Shown: piece after piece, positions 4,840 through 6,491 of the stretch
Layout: each line of letters begins with the position of its first letter
How positions within the stretch are numbered: the first letter of the stretch is position 1
Source of the DNA: JBGPYM01 sp041493205
GTDB lineage: Bacteria; Bacteroidota; Ignavibacteria; UBA10030; UBA6906
Assembly (NCBI GenBank): GCA_041493205.1
Contig: JBGPYM010000186.1
Coordinates: 1 to 6,491, forward strand
Length of the DNA: 6,491 nt
Reading direction: 5' to 3'
Translations under genes and position numbers: made by a program
Notes under the pieces: generated by a model
The model's database searches: none
The model's input: only the letters and a program-made list of their open reading frames with translations
Told to the model about the DNA's origin: nothing

Positions 4840-6491
4840 TCAAAAATTGCAACGGAGTCCGAGAGAGGCGGTCAGTCCGTACGATTGCTGCGACTGGGGG
4901 ACGCCGGACGTTGCATGGATGACACTGATATCGTCTGCGCTGTTGAGATTATTGACATCGCCGAAGACCTGGAGACCGAACCAGGGGAGCACCTGCTTGA
5001 CAGAGAGGTCCCACCGCGTGCGGGCGGAGGTGCTGGTCCGGAGCTGTTCCCAGAAATTGGTGCCGGTAAAGACCTCATCCTGATAGAGCATGGAGACCCG
5101 GGCGGAAAAGCCTTCAAAGTCATAGCCCAGGGAGAGATTGACAATGTTATTGGGCTGGAACAGCAGGCGGTCCGTATAGGAGGTGTCAACGTAGACAAAT
5201 GTCCGCCCGATCCTCCGCGTGTCGGTAAACGGGTATTGGGCCTTTGAAAACACGTGCGTGTAATTCACGTTGAGGACGAGGCCATCGAGGGGGTGCGGAA
5301 GGTACCAGAAATGGGTTTGCCAGTCGAGCTCGATGCCCCAGTCATCGATGCGGTATGAGTCGTTGACGTACGTCAGGATGTTATAGTTGCCGGAGGTCGG
5401 TGTTGCTCCCAGATTCGGCGGGAAGTATTTCTTCAGCAATGTGGTGTCCGACGTGTAGAACGACCACGGATAAATCAGGTCGGTGATCCGCTTCAGAAAT
5501 GCGCCTGCGGTAAACAGTCCGATGGAATTGTCATAGAACGAGAGATACGCATCGTAATTCGTGGATCGTGATGGGACCAGCTCGAAGTTGTTCCACGATA
5601 TGACACCCCCGGTGCCGGCGTCGATCCGCGGTGTGATGGCATTGTAATCGGGGTATGCGAGCGTATTCGAATACGAGAGGCGGATGTCAAACCATGGGAG
5701 CGGCTTGTAGCGGACGATGACATCCGGAAGCCAGTACGGATGGCTGACAGCCAGCGTCGTGTCATAGTGATAATATGGCCCGCCGGATCCCGACGCCGTG
5801 TTTTGCTGGCCTCGCGGTGCGGTGTATTCCGTGTTCAGGTTTTGATACCGGACGCCGGGGATGACCGTAATCTCCGGACCGATATTGATCGTCGCCATAA
5901 GGTAGAAGGCGCTCAGGTCCTCGGAACCGGAATAATTGAAGCTGGTGGAATTGAAGCTGTCGTGGAAATAGGCGATGTCGTTCCGTGCGGCGAGGATGCC
6001 GATTCTGCTCTTGACAAAATCCGACGCTGCCGAGAGCATGGCATAGTTGAGCGGAAAGCCCATGGGATAGTCGCCGTTGAGGAATTTCCCGTAGTCGAAT
6101 CCCCCATCGATGAACGGGCCGATCGGGATGCTCGTGGTATTGACGTAGGGGAGCGTCGAGGCGAATTGTGATGCGATGAGGCTGTCGACGAACCGCGCGC
6201 TTCCGAGTCCGAGGCCCTGGCCCGTGTACTGGTCGTAGATGTATGAGCGCGTCTGATGCCTGTATTTGCCGCCGAATTTCAGTATTGCCGCGATGTCATC
6301 AGAAATCGAGAGATGGGTTTCGAGGTCGAGGGAACCTGTGATGGCCCGTTCCCGTGAAAAGCTGCTGTTGCTGGTGAGCGCGGTAATGTACGTTCCTGAC
6401 GGATTGGGGATGGCTGCACGGGGGATATCGAGCGGATTCAGGTTCGTCTTGTTGAGGAACTGTCCGATTCCCGCCGACGCCTGCTGGAACC
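4840..6491 (-). CDS. TonB-dependent outer-membrane receptor, C-terminal beta-barrel part (N-terminus off right edge)
   Basis: The frame is open from the right edge (first full codon at 6489) to TGA at 4840-4842, giving 549 residues. The visible part is a run of amphipathic beta-strands with extracellular loops. Examples are ILKFGGKYRHQTRSY, ITVIPGVRYQNLNTEY, WFDIRLSYSNTLAYPDYNAI, LVLNVNYTHVFSKAQY, NNIVNLSLGYDFEGFSARVS and RWDLSVKQVLPWFGLQVFGD followed by VNNLN. This WDLS...VFGDVNNLN ending and the final YGLTASLGLRCNF, with a terminal Phe as the BAM-recognised residue, are typical of TonB-dependent receptors. The plug domain, TonB box and signal peptide would lie beyond the window. Such receptors take up ligands across the outer membrane using TonB/ExbBD energy. 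Next to a chitinase and an amino-sugar enzyme, GlcNAc oligosaccharides are the likely cargo (inference). No SusD gene follows. A SusC-type receptor is not excluded, but the C-terminal style looks more like general or Caulobacter-type receptors. Confidence 0.88.
   Translation of the reverse strand, partial: FQQASAGIGQFLNKTNLNPLDIPRAAIPNPSGTYITALTSNSSFSRERAITGSLDLETHLSISDDIAAILKFGGKYRHQTRSYIYDQYTGQGLGLGSARFVDSLIASQFASTLPYVNTTSIPIGPFIDGGFDYGKFLNGDYPMGFPLNYAMLSAASDFVKSRIGILAARNDIAYFHDSFNSTSFNYSGSEDLSAFYLMATINIGPEITVIPGVRYQNLNTEYTAPRGQQNTASGSGGPYYHYDTTLAVSHPYWLPDVIVRYKPLPWFDIRLSYSNTLAYPDYNAITPRIDAGTGGVISWNNFELVPSRSTNYDAYLSFYDNSIGLFTAGAFLKRITDLIYPWSFYTSDTTLLKKYFPPNLGATPTSGNYNILTYVNDSYRIDDWGIELDWQTHFWYLPHPLDGLVLNVNYTHVFSKAQYPFTDTRRIGRTFVYVDTSYTDRLLFQPNNIVNLSLGYDFEGFSARVSMLYQDEVFTGTNFWEQLRTSTSARTRWDLSVKQVLPWFGLQVFGDVNNLNSADDISVIHATSGVPQSQQSYGLTASLGLRCNF

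Noticed and set aside
4760..4842. Direct repeat GTGAATCA at 4760-4767 and 4835-4842
   Set aside because: Eight bases in a region this size can repeat by chance; one copy overlaps the receptor stop codon.
4633..5247. Plus-strand open frame of 204 codons
   Set aside because: It runs antisense across the receptor C-terminus and the leader; the receptor reading frame is much better supported.

Overview
The window reads as one co-oriented block on the minus strand of a moderately GC-rich member of the Bacteroidota/Chlorobi group. In transcription order (right to left) it holds the C-terminal part of a TonB-dependent outer-membrane receptor (4840-6491, N-terminus off the right edge), a secreted beta-helix-like protein of unknown function (2988-4727), a secreted GH18 chitinase-like glycosidase (1506-2894), and a fusion of a glucosamine-6-phosphate deaminase (NagB-like) domain to a LmbE/PIG-L deacetylase-like domain (1-1492, C-terminus off the left edge). 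The two secreted proteins end in closely similar type A sorting domains of the type IX secretion system (T9SS). Their 'NPFNPST...LG.EVATLV' style is common in Ignavibacteria and relatives, so I infer that kind of host; the phylum is an inference, not read directly.

Layout: receptor end, then 112 nt of leader with an orphan Shine-Dalgarno-like sequence and a proper AGGAGG; the beta-helix gene; 93 nt carrying a long GC-rich hairpin; the chitinase gene; only 13 nt; then the NagB-LmbE fusion gene. No gene on the plus strand is convincing; the long plus-strand open frames lie antisense to these genes. No tRNA, rRNA, CRISPR array or mobile element was seen.

Working model (inference): the GH18 enzyme, exported by T9SS, cuts chitin or another GlcNAc-containing glycan at the surface. 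The beta-helix protein binds or processes glycan there. The TonB receptor imports the oligosaccharides. The cytoplasmic fusion enzyme deacetylates and/or deaminates the amino sugar so it can enter glycolysis. The main points of interest are that fusion enzyme, which has Val where classical NagB has its catalytic Glu, and a receptor followed by a T9SS beta-helix protein where a SusD lipoprotein would be expected.
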